A DNA stretch of 64,000 nt from JADJRH01 sp046351455 (GCA_046351455.1 JAXLYM010000032.1:37741-101740); one strand, 5' to 3'; shown: positions 1 to 12,439, counted from the first letter of the stretch. Numbers and translations are program-made. The notes: generated by a model from the letters alone, not told the origin.

Positions 1-1
1 G

Positions 2-3000
2 CACCACCTCGCGCTCTACACGGGCGAAGAAGGCGCCGCGACCGCGTGGATCGCTCGCCGCGGTTGCGCGATGCAGGCGTCGGTGATGGGGCCGCTCGAA
101 TGGAGCGCGCTCAAGAGCCTCGACGGTCCCTCGCCGATCGGCGCGACGGATCCTTTCCCCGCGAAGCTGCCCGGCGTCGCGCCGTTCGCCGCGCAGGTGG
201 AGCCGGTGATCGCGGACGCGGACGCCTGCGGCCTCGACACGAAGGGCCAGAATTATCTGCAAGGCTCGCGCGTGCTGGTCGTCGACGTGCAGAGCCCGAA
301 GGCGCAGCGCATCGCGGTGATGCTCGACTCCGGATCCGCGGCGACGGTCGAGATCGGCGGCGTCCCGGTGCTGCGGCGCCTCTTCGAGGCCGGCGGCGGA
401 ACGAACACCCGCTTCGGCGCCGTCGACGTGCCCGAGGGTTGGACGCGCGTCGTCGTTCGCCTGGCGCGCCGCGGGGACGGCGCCCGCATCGAGCTGAACC
501 TCTTCGGCGATCGCGGCGAGCGCCTCCCGATCCGCGCGCCGCAGCCGGGCGACGTCGCGACCGGCAAGGGCACGAACCCCGAGGCGATCGAGATCCGCCC
601 TGTTTCTGCGAGCGATTCGAGCGTCGTGCTCGCCGCGTCGGGCCTGCTCGGCATCGGGGAGGCCCGCGCCGCGGAGCACCTCGTCGAGCCGAAGACGGTG
701 GCCGCCGACGCGAAATCCGCGGTGAGCCACCGCCCGCCCGCGCTGGAGCTCGTCTACACCCGCGCGATGCTGATGGCCGGCGAGGTCCCGTACACGAAGA
801 TGTCGGTCCGCCTGCGCGACGCGGTCGATCACATCCAGGCCGAGTGGAAGGACGCGTGGGAGCCGAAGCTCCTGCACGCGCGCCTCGCCGAGCGCCGCAA
901 GGGCTGGGGCGACGGCGCGGTGGAGGCGCTCACCGATCTCGGCGTCGTCGTCGCGTCCCCCGGAGAGCCCGCGCACGTCCCCTCGGCGGAGGAGGCCGAT
1001 CGCCTCGTTTTGGCGACGATCGCGATGGTCGCGAAGCGCAGCCGCCTGTCCGACGTGGCGGAGGCCGCGTACGCCGAGCTCGCGAAGAAGGCGCAGGGAT
1101 CCGCGCTCCTCCTCGGCGCCGACAGTCGCCTCCACGGGCGCTCCGGCCCCGACGCGATCCGCGCGGCGTGCGAGAGCGGCGTCGATCGCGCGGGCCTCTC
1201 GTGCTTCTACGCCCTCCAGGACCAGCCGAACAACGCCCGCACGCTCGCGGAGCTGGACCGCGTGCGCCGCCTCCGGAGCGCGCCGAATTCGCTGCGCGAC
1301 ACCGAGATCTACCAGCGCATCCGCATGGGCGATCGTCACGGCGCGCTCGTCCTCTACGACGCGCTGCCGCCCGCGGAGCGCGGCATGCTCGACGTGCTCG
1401 GGTACCACGCGCAGTTCATGGACACCGACTCGTCCGCGAAGGATCGCTTCCAGCGCGATCGCCTCGTCGCCCGCGACACCCCGTGGGCGATCGGCCCGTT
1501 GTCGCGCGCGCTCAACATCCAGCCGGATCCGGCGCCCGCGCTGGAGGCGGCCGGAAAGAAGCTCGTCGAGGCGGATCGCCAAAACGCCTTCCTCCCCGGC
1601 GCGGGCACCGCGGTCCTCGACCACACCGAGACGTACGACATCGAGCCGACCGGCTTCGTGCACTACGTCGTCTACGATCTCCGCCGCGTCTCCGGCACGA
1701 CGGACGTCGCGTACGGCGCGTACACCTACGGCCCGATCATCGAGGGCCGCACCGCGTCGCGCCAGCTCCGGCGCCGCATCCACAAGCACGACGGCCGCAT
1801 CCTGGAGCCGGACGCCGCGCCGTTCGCGTCGCAGGGCGGCAGCGATCTCTCGCAGCTCGAGCAGAACGACTACGTCGAGGAGATCACCGAGGGCTGGTCG
1901 CTCCCGAACGACATGGGCCAGCTCACGATCGACACGCCGGACCTCCTCCCGGAGCGCACCAGCGTGAAGAGCGCGACGATCACGCTCCGGTACCCGGCGT
2001 CGCTCGCCGCCTCGATGTGGGCGCACCCGCTGCTCGGCGCCGCGGCCGAGAAGAAGACCGCGAGCACGATCGAGCGCGTGTACCGCATCACCGACGCGAA
2101 GCCGCGCCGCATCGAGGACGGCGTGCCGCCGCTGGAGCGCAGCGTCGCGCTCTCGTTCGGCACGCAGAGCTGGTCCAACATCGGCCGCGCGCTGGAGGAG
2201 CAGATCCGCTCGCTCGAAGAGACGGATCCCTTCGTGGACCGCTGGATCGACGAGGCCGCGGGCGACGACAAGAAGCCCTCGCGCGCCCTCGTGGAGCGCG
2301 TGGTCGCGGCCGTCGGCAAGAAGCTCAAGATCAGCGGCGGCGGCGAGCTCAGCGACGCGGCGGCCCTCTACTCCGACGGCGCGCAGCGAGGCACCGCGCG
2401 CGGCATGATCGAGACGAAGCAGGGCAGCCGCACGTGGCTCGTGTACCGCGCCCTGAAGCGCCTCGGCGTGCCCGCGGACATCGCGATCAGCGAGACGGAG
2501 CCGTACACGACCGCGAAGGATTTCCCGGTGCACGCCGGCCGATTCCGTCACCCGCTCGTGGTCGCGCACCTCGGCGGGACGGACGGCGACGTGTGGATCG
2601 ACGCCGACGTGGACGGCCCGCCGCTCCCTCCGGGGCGCATCAGCCCCGAGCTGCGCGGCCGCACCGCGATGCTGCCCGGCGGCAAGCTCGTCACGGTCGA
2701 AGGCACCGCGACGGACACGGTGGACGAGGTCGACGTGCGCCTCACCGTGAACGACAAGGGCGACGCGACCGGCAGCTTCACGATCCTGCTCCACGGCCGG
2801 CCGGCGCAGGCGCTCTCGGACGCGTTCGAGACGGTGGTCGGCACGGAGCGCCGCGAGATCTTGCGCAGCGTGGTGCTCGGCTGGCTCCCGTGGGCCGACG
2901 TCGACGACGTCGCGCTCTCGTCGAGCGAGGGCTCGTGGGAGATCGCGCTGCGGGCCACCATCAAGATCAACGGCTTCGGTCGTCCGGAGGGCAAGGACGG

Positions 3001-3379
3001 CAAGGTCTGGGTCCTCGGCGGCCTGGAGCCGGTGCACATGGCGGGTCGCGGCGGCGTGGGCACGCTCGGCGCCACGTACGCGTCGCGCGCCGCCCGTCAG
3101 GACGCGCTCTCGATCGACTCGCCGATCCAGTACCACGTGCGCCGCCGCATCGATCTGCCCGCCGGCGTGTCGGTGGTGCGGGAGCCCGCGACGATCGACG
3201 TCCGCGACCCCCACCTCACGGCCTCTCGCAAAGGCACCTACAAGGGCACGGTCATCGAAGAGGACTACCGCCTGAACCTCCCGACTGGCACCGTGGACGC
3301 CGGGGAATACCAGCAGTTCGTGGAGCGCGTGCACGTGGTGGACGACGGCTTCATGGCCGGCATCCGCGTGAAGAAGTGA
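2..3379 (+). CDS. Large DUF3857/transglutaminase-like protein (5' end outside window)
   Basis: The frame is open from the first full codon of the window, so the true N-terminus lies upstream and the ATG at 71 is probably internal; 1125 residues are visible. The first half is helical and repeat-like. The middle (around nt 1640-2020) resembles DUF3857, with a YDIEPTGFVHYVVYDLRRV-type strand and YGAYTYGPII. It is followed by a transglutaminase-like segment (around nt 2390-2640) containing WLVYRALKRLGVPADIAIS and VWIDADVDG. The usual catalytic Cys of the GxCxDxA motif is not present there, so this part looks non-enzymatic. The stop overlaps the murB start (GTGA), implying co-translation. The function is unknown; the family assignment is by recognition only. 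Confidence 0.75.
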   Translation, partial: HHLALYTGEEGAATAWIARRGCAMQASVMGPLEWSALKSLDGPSPIGATDPFPAKLPGVAPFAAQVEPVIADADACGLDTKGQNYLQGSRVLVVDVQSPKAQRIAVMLDSGSAATVEIGGVPVLRRLFEAGGGTNTRFGAVDVPEGWTRVVVRLARRGDGARIELNLFGDRGERLPIRAPQPGDVATGKGTNPEAIEIRPVSASDSSVVLAASGLLGIGEARAAEHLVEPKTVAADAKSAVSHRPPALELVYTRAMLMAGEVPYTKMSVRLRDAVDHIQAEWKDAWEPKLLHARLAERRKGWGDGAVEALTDLGVVVASPGEPAHVPSAEEADRLVLATIAMVAKRSRLSDVAEAAYAELAKKAQGSALLLGADSRLHGRSGPDAIRAACESGVDRAGLSCFYALQDQPNNARTLAELDRVRRLRSAPNSLRDTEIYQRIRMGDRHGALVLYDALPPAERGMLDVLGYHAQFMDTDSSAKDRFQRDRLVARDTPWAIGPLSRALNIQPDPAPALEAAGKKLVEADRQNAFLPGAGTAVLDHTETYDIEPTGFVHYVVYDLRRVSGTTDVAYGAYTYGPIIEGRTASRQLRRRIHKHDGRILEPDAAPFASQGGSDLSQLEQNDYVEEITEGWSLPNDMGQLTIDTPDLLPERTSVKSATITLRYPASLAASMWAHPLLGAAAEKKTASTIERVYRITDAKPRRIEDGVPPLERSVALSFGTQSWSNIGRALEEQIRSLEETDPFVDRWIDEAAGDDKKPSRALVERVVAAVGKKLKISGGGELSDAAALYSDGAQRGTARGMIETKQGSRTWLVYRALKRLGVPADIAISETEPYTTAKDFPVHAGRFRHPLVVAHLGGTDGDVWIDADVDGPPLPPGRISPELRGRTAMLPGGKLVTVEGTATDTVDEVDVRLTVNDKGDATGSFTILLHGRPAQALSDAFETVVGTERREILRSVVLGWLPWADVDDVALSSSEGSWEIALRATIKINGFGRPEGKDGKVWVLGGLEPVHMAGRGGVGTLGATYASRAARQDALSIDSPIQYHVRRRIDLPAGVSVVREPATIDVRDPHLTASRKGTYKGTVIEEDYRLNLPTGTVDAGEYQQFVERVHVVDDGFMAGIRVKK

Positions 3380-4500
3380 AACCGCAGGCGACTCCTCGCT
3401 TCGAGATCGAGGAGGACGTCCCCCTCGCGCCGAGGACCACCCTCGGAGTCGGCGGCCCGGCCCGTTACTTCGCCGCCGCCCGCTCCGAGGAGGACATCCG
3501 CGAAGCCCTACGTTTCGCGGTCGATCACGCGCTCTCCGTGAAGACCCTCGGCGGCGGCTCGAACCTCCTCGTCGCCGACCGAGGCGTCGACGCCGTCGTG
3601 CTGAGCGTCCGAATACATGGAGTTCGTTTCGACGCGTCCGGCGCGGTGACGGTGGGCGCGGGCGAGCCGTGGGACCCGTTCGTCGAGCGCATGGTGAACG
3701 CCAATCTGGGCGGTCTGGAGTGCCTGTCCGGCATCCCCGGAGACGCCGGCTCCACGCCGATTCAGAACGTGGGCGCTTACGGCGTGGAGGTGGCGGACAC
3801 GCTGGAGTCCGTGTCGGCCATTGATCGTCAGACGCTGGAAGACGTGGAGATCCCCGCCGCGGACTGCGCGTTCGCGTACCGGGACAGCGCCTTCAAGCGG
3901 GCGTGGGACGGCCGCTACGTGATCACCCGCGTGACCTTCCGGCTCACCGAGAACGCGCCCCCGAAGATCCGTTATGCAGAATTGACGCGAGCCCTCGCCG
4001 AAAACCCCAAACCTACGCTTGCAGAGGTCCGCCACGCCGTCATCGCATTGCGCCGCTCCAAATCGATGGTGCTCGATCTCGAAGACGAGAACCACCGCAG
4101 CGCCGGCTCCTTCTTCACGAATCCGATCGTCGACGACGCCACGTTGTCCCGCGCCCGCGAGGCCGCGACATCGGTCCTCCGAGAGGGCGAGTCCATGCCG
4201 GAGTTCGCGGCCGGCCCCGGCCGGACGAAGCTCGCCGCAGGCTGGTTGATCGAGCGCGCCGGCTTCCGAAAAGGCACCTCCGACGGCAAGGTCGGCCTCT
4301 CCACGAAGCACGCGCTGGCCGTCGTGAACAAGGGGGGAGCCACCGCCGCCGACATCGTGGCGTTCGCCGCGAAGGTGAAGCGCGGAGTCTTCGCCCGATT
4401 CGGAGTCCACCTGATGCCGGAGCCGGTCTTGTGGGGATTCGAGCCCCACGAGACGGCCGAGCTGCTCGCCGACGCCTCGCGCACAGCCACCCACGATTAG
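3376..4500 (+). CDS. murB: UDP-N-acetylenolpyruvoylglucosamine reductase
   Basis: Reduces UDP-GlcNAc-enolpyruvate to UDP-MurNAc using NADPH and FAD, in cytoplasmic peptidoglycan precursor synthesis. The 374-residue protein has the FAD-binding TLGVGGPA start, GGGSNLLVADRG, the GIPGDAGSTPIQNVGAYG stretch, YRDSAFK and the substrate-site SAGSFFTNP; the YRDS and SAGSFF motifs fit type I MurB (E. coli protein about 340 aa). The start is GTG at 3376, giving a 4-base GTGA overlap with the upstream gene. A much longer open frame extends upstream but is a shadow of the preceding gene. The C-terminus carries a short extra tail after the conserved MPEPVLWG block. Confidence 0.95.
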   Translation: MKPQATPRFEIEEDVPLAPRTTLGVGGPARYFAAARSEEDIREALRFAVDHALSVKTLGGGSNLLVADRGVDAVVLSVRIHGVRFDASGAVTVGAGEPWDPFVERMVNANLGGLECLSGIPGDAGSTPIQNVGAYGVEVADTLESVSAIDRQTLEDVEIPAADCAFAYRDSAFKRAWDGRYVITRVTFRLTENAPPKIRYAELTRALAENPKPTLAEVRHAVIALRRSKSMVLDLEDENHRSAGSFFTNPIVDDATLSRAREAATSVLREGESMPEFAAGPGRTKLAAGWLIERAGFRKGTSDGKVGLSTKHALAVVNKGGATAADIVAFAAKVKRGVFARFGVHLMPEPVLWGFEPHETAELLADASRTATHD

Positions 4501-4604
4501 GAGCCTCCGCCCTTGACCCGGCGGGCGACTTCATGTCCGATGCCGCGCCGGATCGACCTCTACGCAGGCGATTCGGCGGACAAAGCATTCGAGGAGCGAG
4601 CGAG

Positions 4605-5177
4605 ATGACGATGTGGAGAGTGGCGCCGGCGGTCCTTTTCGGCGCGGCCTTGATGGGCTGTGGCAACGGGAGCTCCGGCTCCGCGCCCGTGGGCTCCGGC
4701 GCACCGGCGGCGGGCAACTCCGGCGCACCGCAGGCGGCGGCGGCGAACGGCAAGACCGTCCACCAGAAGCTGACGAAGGACGAGTGCACCTTCGAGTTCG
4801 ACGCTCCCGAAGCGCTCAAGCCCGGCAAGGAAGACGGCATGAGCATCGACGCCAACGGCGCCTCGTTCGAGATGATGGTCTACGCCGGCGCCTCCCTCTA
4901 CGGCCTCGATCAGCTCGCCGGCCTCACGTTGATGGGCACGAAGGACACGGTGCTCGTCAAGGAGACTGCCAACAACATCAACCTGGTCGTCACCCGCAGC
5001 GAGAAGCCGCCGAGCGATCCGAACAAGTTCATCGGCGGCCACGGCGAAGAGGCGAATCCGGGCGATCGCCAGCTCGGCTGCTCGTACCTCTGCTGGGGCC
5101 CGAAAGAGAAAGAGGCGGAGACGGTCGCGATGTGCAAGAGTGTCCGTATTCAATACAAGAAGGCCGCCGAGAAGTAG
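4605..5177 (+). CDS. Predicted lipoprotein, unknown function
   Basis: A 190-residue protein beginning MTMWRVAPAVLFGAALMGCG: a short signal peptide with lipobox LMGC, then a Gly/Ser/Ala/Pro linker typical of myxobacterial lipoproteins, then a globular domain of about 140 residues starting at VHQKLTKDECTFEFDAPEAL. Start ATG 4605 is set by GAGGAG at 4591-4596, eight bases upstream. The C-terminal part has three Cys (CSYLCWGPKEKE, AMCKS). I do not recognise a family. It is convergent with the next lipoprotein gene, and only 32 bases separate their stops. Confidence 0.8.
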   Translation: MTMWRVAPAVLFGAALMGCGNGSSGSAPVGSGAPAAGNSGAPQAAAANGKTVHQKLTKDECTFEFDAPEALKPGKEDGMSIDANGASFEMMVYAGASLYGLDQLAGLTLMGTKDTVLVKETANNINLVVTRSEKPPSDPNKFIGGHGEEANPGDRQLGCSYLCWGPKEKEAETVAMCKSVRIQYKKAAEK

Positions 5178-5209
5178 GCCGGCGTCGGGGGGAGGCGGGG
5201 AGCCCGCGG

Positions 5210-6100
5210 TCACTGCGCCGAGACAGTGGGGCTGTTGCCCTGCACGTAATAATAGAGCTCGGCCTTTTCGAGGCATTTCTCCTTGCCGCCGAGCGCCTTC
5301 GCGAGATCCGGCCACGTCTCGCACGTGGACGTCGCGAGCTTCTTCGAGGCGCCGATCACGGTGGTGAGCTCGTCGACGATGGTCTTCCAGTCGGGGACGG
5401 TCAGGTTGTCTTTCGCGGCGGCCGGCTGGGCCTGGAACGCGGTGGCCTTCTTCAAGATGTCCGCGAGCGCGTCCCGGGTCTCGGCGCCTGATCGCTGCGT
5501 CTCGTCGATGTGCTTCGCGAGCGGATCCACCTTCCCGGAGGCCAGCGTGCGCGCGTACATCGTGCGCTCTGTATACGCCTGGCTATAACACCCGAGGTAC
5601 GTGTAGCTGCGGAGCGTCCCGTCGTCCCGGAGCCCCGTGGAGAAGTCGACCCACATCCGCTCTTCTTCGAGCCGACAGGCCTTCTCGACGGTGCGGTTCC
5701 ACTCGGCCTGCTCCTTCATCAGCGCGTCGTACTTCGCCTTGTCGCTCGTCTTGAGCGGCAACAAGACCTCATCGAGGTCCTTGGTCATCTTCTTCTTGAG
5801 GCACTCGACCGACCGCGCGGCCGCCTCTTTCTGTTCGATGTTGTTGGGCGCGTCCGCGACGGGGCACTTCTTCGCGAGCTCGGCCTGGAGAGCCTCGTAG
5901 TTGCGCGGCGCCTTGCGAGGGGGCTTCTGGGGCTGCGCGGTGACGGTGGCCGTCGCCGTCGCGGTGGCCGTCGCCGTGAGGGCGGGCGCCGGGGTGACCG
6001 CCGTCGCCGTGGGCAGCGGCGCGGACCCGGATCCACCGCCGGAACAGGCCACGAGGGAGAGCGCCGCGAACGTGAGGAGAGTGGGTTTCTGGAAGGACAT
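5210..6100 (-). CDS. Predicted lipoprotein with Thr-Ala repeat linker
   Basis: 296 residues. It starts MSFQKPTLLTFAALSLVACS, a signal peptide ending in lipobox LVAC. A low-complexity linker follows that includes about six alternating Thr-Ala pairs (TATATATATV), encoded by a GC-rich microsatellite around 5940-5985. The rest is mostly helical and charged (KPPRKAPRNYEALQAELAKKCP onward), with Cys residues near positions 75, 98, 141 and 171. It is probably anchored in the envelope. No family is recognised; the mature domain could be a periplasmic helical-bundle protein. Confidence 0.75.
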   Translation of the reverse strand: MSFQKPTLLTFAALSLVACSGGGSGSAPLPTATAVTPAPALTATATATATATVTAQPQKPPRKAPRNYEALQAELAKKCPVADAPNNIEQKEAAARSVECLKKKMTKDLDEVLLPLKTSDKAKYDALMKEQAEWNRTVEKACRLEEERMWVDFSTGLRDDGTLRSYTYLGCYSQAYTERTMYARTLASGKVDPLAKHIDETQRSGAETRDALADILKKATAFQAQPAAAKDNLTVPDWKTIVDELTTVIGASKKLATSTCETWPDLAKALGGKEKCLEKAELYYYVQGNSPTVSAQ

Positions 6101-6188
6101 GTGAGTTCTCCGGCGCCGAAACGCCCCGCTGTCAGATCGATTCCGCGCGTCCGGCAGCGCCGCTACCGGCCCCCGCCGAGCGAGCTTC

Positions 6189-6593
<405 letters not shown>

Positions 6594-6632
6594 GCGCCCT
6601 CTCTTACCGCGCCTTCCGCCCGGCGACACCCC

Positions 6633-7466
6633 TCATTTCGCGCGCGCCGAGCTTGATTTGCCGCCGGTCTGCGCCTTCTTGATCGGCTTGCCCTTCGCGT
6701 CGAGCGTGCCCGGCTCCGCGCAGCAGCGGAACCCGGTCTCGTAGAACACGAACGTCGGCTCGTGCGCGTCGTTCGTCCCGCGGCAACCCGTCCATGGCTT
6801 GGCCCAGAAACCACCCATGAGCGCCCCCGGCCATTTGCGGCCCGCGCGCGTGGACACCCACTCTTCGACGTTGCCCATCATGTCGAAGACGCCATACGGC
6901 GATACGCACGTGAGGTATTTGCCGCTCGTCGAGCCTTGCCAGAGGCGTTCCAGCTCGACTTTGACCACGTCCTCGTCGGGGTCGTTGAGCTTCTTCACGT
7001 CGAAGGCGACCCATTGCTTGTCGCTGTTGCAGAGCTTCTTGTCGACGGACCAGCCGTACGCGAGCGGGCGCTTCTCGGGGCCTTCACAGGCCTGCTCCCA
7101 CTCCTCCTCCGAGCACATGCGGCGACTGCGCTTCTCGCACCACGACTTCGCCATCTTGTAGCTCTTCATCACGTAGGGCTTCTGGCCCTTTTGATTGGGA
7201 GCCTCGTACATGTCCATGCACACGTTGATCTCCTTCGCGGGCCCCTCCTCGGCGGAGATGCCGGGCCAGTAGGAGTAACAGTGTGTATCCTTCTTGTCCT
7301 CGTCCGGGTTGACGCAGTAGTGCTGCATCACGTCGTAGTGCGTCCCCTTCACGAGGCGCATGTCATTGGGGCACTGGTCGGAGGCGCCGGGGTCGAGCGG
7401 GGGCGACACGGGGATGGACAGCAGCGCTCCCGCGAACGTGGAGAGGGCCAGGAGGGCGTCGAGCAT
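6633..7466 (-). CDS. Secreted formylglycine-generating-enzyme-like (SUMF1) protein
   Basis: 277 residues with an N-terminal signal sequence (MLDALLALSTFAGALLSIP) and an FGE-sulfatase/SUMF1-type fold: VCMDMYEAPNQKG, SWCEKRSRRMCSEEEWEQACEG, a YGVFDMMGNVEEWVS core motif, and GFRCC near the end. Many Cys residues suggest disulphides, consistent with export. In bacteria this domain is often a ligand-binding or sensor module rather than a sulfatase activator, and no sulfatase gene is nearby. It lies 10 bases after the kinase gene, with its Shine-Dalgarno GAGGG overlapping the kinase stop, so the two are very likely translated together. A role in the same signalling path is inferred. Confidence 0.85.
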   Translation of the reverse strand: MLDALLALSTFAGALLSIPVSPPLDPGASDQCPNDMRLVKGTHYDVMQHYCVNPDEDKKDTHCYSYWPGISAEEGPAKEINVCMDMYEAPNQKGQKPYVMKSYKMAKSWCEKRSRRMCSEEEWEQACEGPEKRPLAYGWSVDKKLCNSDKQWVAFDVKKLNDPDEDVVKVELERLWQGSTSGKYLTCVSPYGVFDMMGNVEEWVSTRAGRKWPGALMGGFWAKPWTGCRGTNDAHEPTFVFYETGFRCCAEPGTLDAKGKPIKKAQTGGKSSSARAK

Positions 7467-7476
7467 GGGTGTTCCC

Positions 7477-9618
7477 TCAGGAAGGCAGACTGGCCACGAT
7501 CGCATTCCCGGGGAGCGCGCCCGAGGGCTTGATCAGGTACGTCTTCGCGACATAGGCCGCGATCGCGCCGCCGAGGACGAACGCCACCAGGATCAGGATG
7601 GCGACCGTCGCCCCGGACAGGCCCTTTGCCTCCGCGGGCTGCGCGGGCTGCGCCGGGGGACGGGACGTGTTCGCCGGGGGCCGCACGCTCGGCTGCCGCG
7701 GCGGATCCGTCGCGGGCTTCGCGACAGGCTTCTCCGAGGCCTGCTTCAGCAGCTCCCGCACCGGGACAGGCGCCGGCCCCTCGTCGCTCTTGAGCGTCGC
7801 GCCGAGGGCCATGTCGTCGTCCGTCACGAGCGCGCCCGCCGGCCGCACCACGCTGCGCGACGAGCCGTCCGCGTCGAGGAGGGGGCGGTCCGCCAGCTCC
7901 GGCATACGGATTGTGGCCGACAGGTCCGACTCGTCCGGAGCGTCCTCGATCTTCGGCTCCGGCAGCTTCATCCCCTTGAGCGGAGAGGCCTCGATGAAGG
8001 CCGTCCCGCCGAGGCCGACGTTCTCGTTGAGGGGGACCGGCGTGCGATTCCGCGCCTCGGGCGGGGCGCCGCCTTTGCGCAGGCCGGACGCCGGACCGAA
8101 CTGACCGCTCTTGGGCGGGCCGAGCTCGATCTCCGACTCCGAGAGCGCGATCGTCCCGCTGAGCGACGCGCCCGGCGACTTCGTGGTGGACTGGAGATCC
8201 GAAGTCGCGCCATACCCCGTATTCGGGAGAGGCGCTGTCGGGACAGGCTGCGTCGGGAGCGGCTGCGTCGTCGACGTGGGCGCCGCGGAGAGCGGCGAGC
8301 GCGCCTGCGCCTGGCGCGACGCCTCGGTCAGCGACTGCTGCGTCTTGATCTGCTTCGGCGGCCCCAGCGAGATCGCCGTCGGGTCCGCGATGGGCGGCGG
8401 CCGGTTGGATCCGGTCCCGGCGGGAGGCACCGGCGTCGCGGGCACCCCGGATTTTCCGGACCCGGGGCCTTCGTCGACGACGAGGAGCTGCGCCTTGCCC
8501 GGCGTCAGCGAGTTGAACGCGGACCTCCCGCTCGACGTCGGCAACATCGAGAGCGGCGCCTCCCCGGAGCGCTTGCGGGCGTCGTCGATCGCCTCCTCCA
8601 GCTCCTTGAAGGTCTGCGCCTCCCCCTTCATGAAGTCGCCCTGCCGCGCGCGCCGGAACCACTCGATCTGCGCCTGCGAGTTGCGCACGACGAAGTCGCG
8701 GAGCACCTCCATGTCGGGCTGCGCGAACGCCTGCTTGGCGCGCCACTCGCGGAGGCGATCGCGGATCTCCGCGGCGCTGCCCCAGCGCTCGGCGGCCTTC
8801 TTCGCGAGGCATTTGTCGATCACCTCGATGAACACGGGGCTCACGCCGGGGCGCAGCTCCGCGAGGTTCGGGTGCGGCTTGAGCGCCGCCGACATGATCA
8901 CGTCGAACGCGCTCTTCTCGATCCACGGACGACGGCTCGCGAGCAGCTCGAAGATCATGACGCCGAGCGAGAACAGGTCCGCGCGGTGGTCCATGTTCTT
9001 GCCGCCCTTCGCCTGCTCCGGCGCCATGTACGCGGGCTTGCCCTTCATCGTGCCGGTGCGCGTGTGCGTGATGCGCTCCTCGGCCTTCGCGATCCCGAAG
9101 TCGACGATCTTCACGTTCCCGTCGAACGCGATGAGCACGTTGCCGGGCGTCAGATCGCGGTGCACGAGGCCGAGCGGCTTCCCGTCGGTGCCCTTCAGGT
9201 TGTGCGCCTCGATGAGGCCCTCGCAGATCTGCATCGTGATGCACGCGACGATCTGCTCCGGGAACGTCTCGCGCTTCACGCGCGCCTCTTTGAGGAGACG
9301 CGACAGCGGCACGCCCTCGATCAGCTCGACGGCGAGGAACATCCCTCGATCGTCGGTGCCGTGGGCGACGACGCCCATCACGTGCGGGCTCTTCATCGCC
9401 GCGGTGAGCCAGGCCTCGTCGAGGAACATGTCGACGAACGTTTTGTCGTTCGCGATGCTCGAATGAAGCCGCTTGATCCCGAGCACCTCGCCCGCGTGGG
9501 GACCGGACTCGACGCGGGCCATTTCGACGGACCCCATCCCACCGCTGGCGATCTCCGCGAGGACCGTCAGCGTCATCGACTCCGCCGGGGGAAGCGGGAC
9601 ACGCGCCATCGGGCGCAT
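7477..9618 (-). CDS. Eukaryotic-like Ser/Thr protein kinase with C-terminal membrane anchor
   Basis: 713 residues. The kinase domain occupies about residues 18-290: Gly-loop ASGGMGSV (25-32 region), ATP-binding K49 in IKRLH, catalytic loop HRDLTPGN (153-160), DFG (173-175) and APE (199-201), so it should be active. A long low-complexity Pro/Ser/Thr region (about 330-670) follows, then a transmembrane helix near 675-697 (ATVAILILVAFVLGGAIAAY) and a short tail, so the kinase domain is cytoplasmic. This is the PknB-like family widespread in myxobacteria, though without PASTA repeats. Downstream lies the co-translated SUMF1-like gene. Start could be M1 or M4. Confidence 0.93.
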   Translation of the reverse strand: MRPMARVPLPPAESMTLTVLAEIASGGMGSVEMARVESGPHAGEVLGIKRLHSSIANDKTFVDMFLDEAWLTAAMKSPHVMGVVAHGTDDRGMFLAVELIEGVPLSRLLKEARVKRETFPEQIVACITMQICEGLIEAHNLKGTDGKPLGLVHRDLTPGNVLIAFDGNVKIVDFGIAKAEERITHTRTGTMKGKPAYMAPEQAKGGKNMDHRADLFSLGVMIFELLASRRPWIEKSAFDVIMSAALKPHPNLAELRPGVSPVFIEVIDKCLAKKAAERWGSAAEIRDRLREWRAKQAFAQPDMEVLRDFVVRNSQAQIEWFRRARQGDFMKGEAQTFKELEEAIDDARKRSGEAPLSMLPTSSGRSAFNSLTPGKAQLLVVDEGPGSGKSGVPATPVPPAGTGSNRPPPIADPTAISLGPPKQIKTQQSLTEASRQAQARSPLSAAPTSTTQPLPTQPVPTAPLPNTGYGATSDLQSTTKSPGASLSGTIALSESEIELGPPKSGQFGPASGLRKGGAPPEARNRTPVPLNENVGLGGTAFIEASPLKGMKLPEPKIEDAPDESDLSATIRMPELADRPLLDADGSSRSVVRPAGALVTDDDMALGATLKSDEGPAPVPVRELLKQASEKPVAKPATDPPRQPSVRPPANTSRPPAQPAQPAEAKGLSGATVAILILVAFVLGGAIAAYVAKTYLIKPSGALPGNAIVASLPS

Positions 9619-9869
9619 GCTACTCGGCCTTGTCCCCCGCGCCCAAGTGCCTCGCGATCAAACAATCGCTTCGCGGCGCCTGGCGCCGTGCGAGAGACAT
9701 GCCTAGGCTACGCGTCCGGTCGCTTCCCCCCGTCGCGAGGGGGCTCGGGTTCTCTCGCCGGTTGCTTTTTCGAAGCGGCGCGTCCAGAAAGCGGTGTTCT
9801 CGTCCTCCGTGGCAAAGGCGCACGCCCGCGCCGCGGATCCCTTCCTCCGGTTCGAGGAGAGAAACTGAA

Positions 9870-12302
<2,433 letters not shown>

Positions 12303-12309
12303 GTCGCGC

Positions 12310-12361
12310 GGGAAGGGATCTCGATCCCTTCCCCCCGCCTGCGGCGGGACCCCCCATCCGA
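12310..12361 (+). repeat. Dispersed two-hairpin repeat, family A, copy 1
   Basis: An inverse-orientation copy of the 52-base element found twice at 22446-22622. It contains hairpin GGAAGGGAT-CTCG-ATCCCTTCC and a second hairpin CCCGCCTGCGGCGGG. Relative to the other copies, two base pairs in the first stem changed on both sides. It lies directly after the lon stop. Confidence 0.8.
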
Positions 12362-12403
12362 CCCTCACGTGGGGTTGAATGATCAACACGCAGTGAAGAT
12401 GAG

Positions 12404-12439
12404 CGCCTCCGATCCCGAGATCGGGGGCGTTCTCTTTTT
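12404..12439 (+). terminator. Rho-independent terminator after lon
   Basis: A 10-bp stem (CGCCTCCGAT paired with ATCGGGGGCG, one G-T pair), a 6-base loop and then TTCTCTTTTT. It sits about 100 bases after the lon stop and before the M50 protease gene. Confidence 0.85.

Noticed and set aside
46..3375. One very long plus-strand frame running into murB as a single gene
   Set aside because: Upstream of 3376 it translates to Arg/Pro-rich shadow sequence of the overlapping gene; MurB homology begins exactly after the GTG at 3376.
5940..5985. Simple-sequence repeat as an independent feature
   Set aside because: It is in-frame coding for the Thr-Ala linker of a lipoprotein and is described there.
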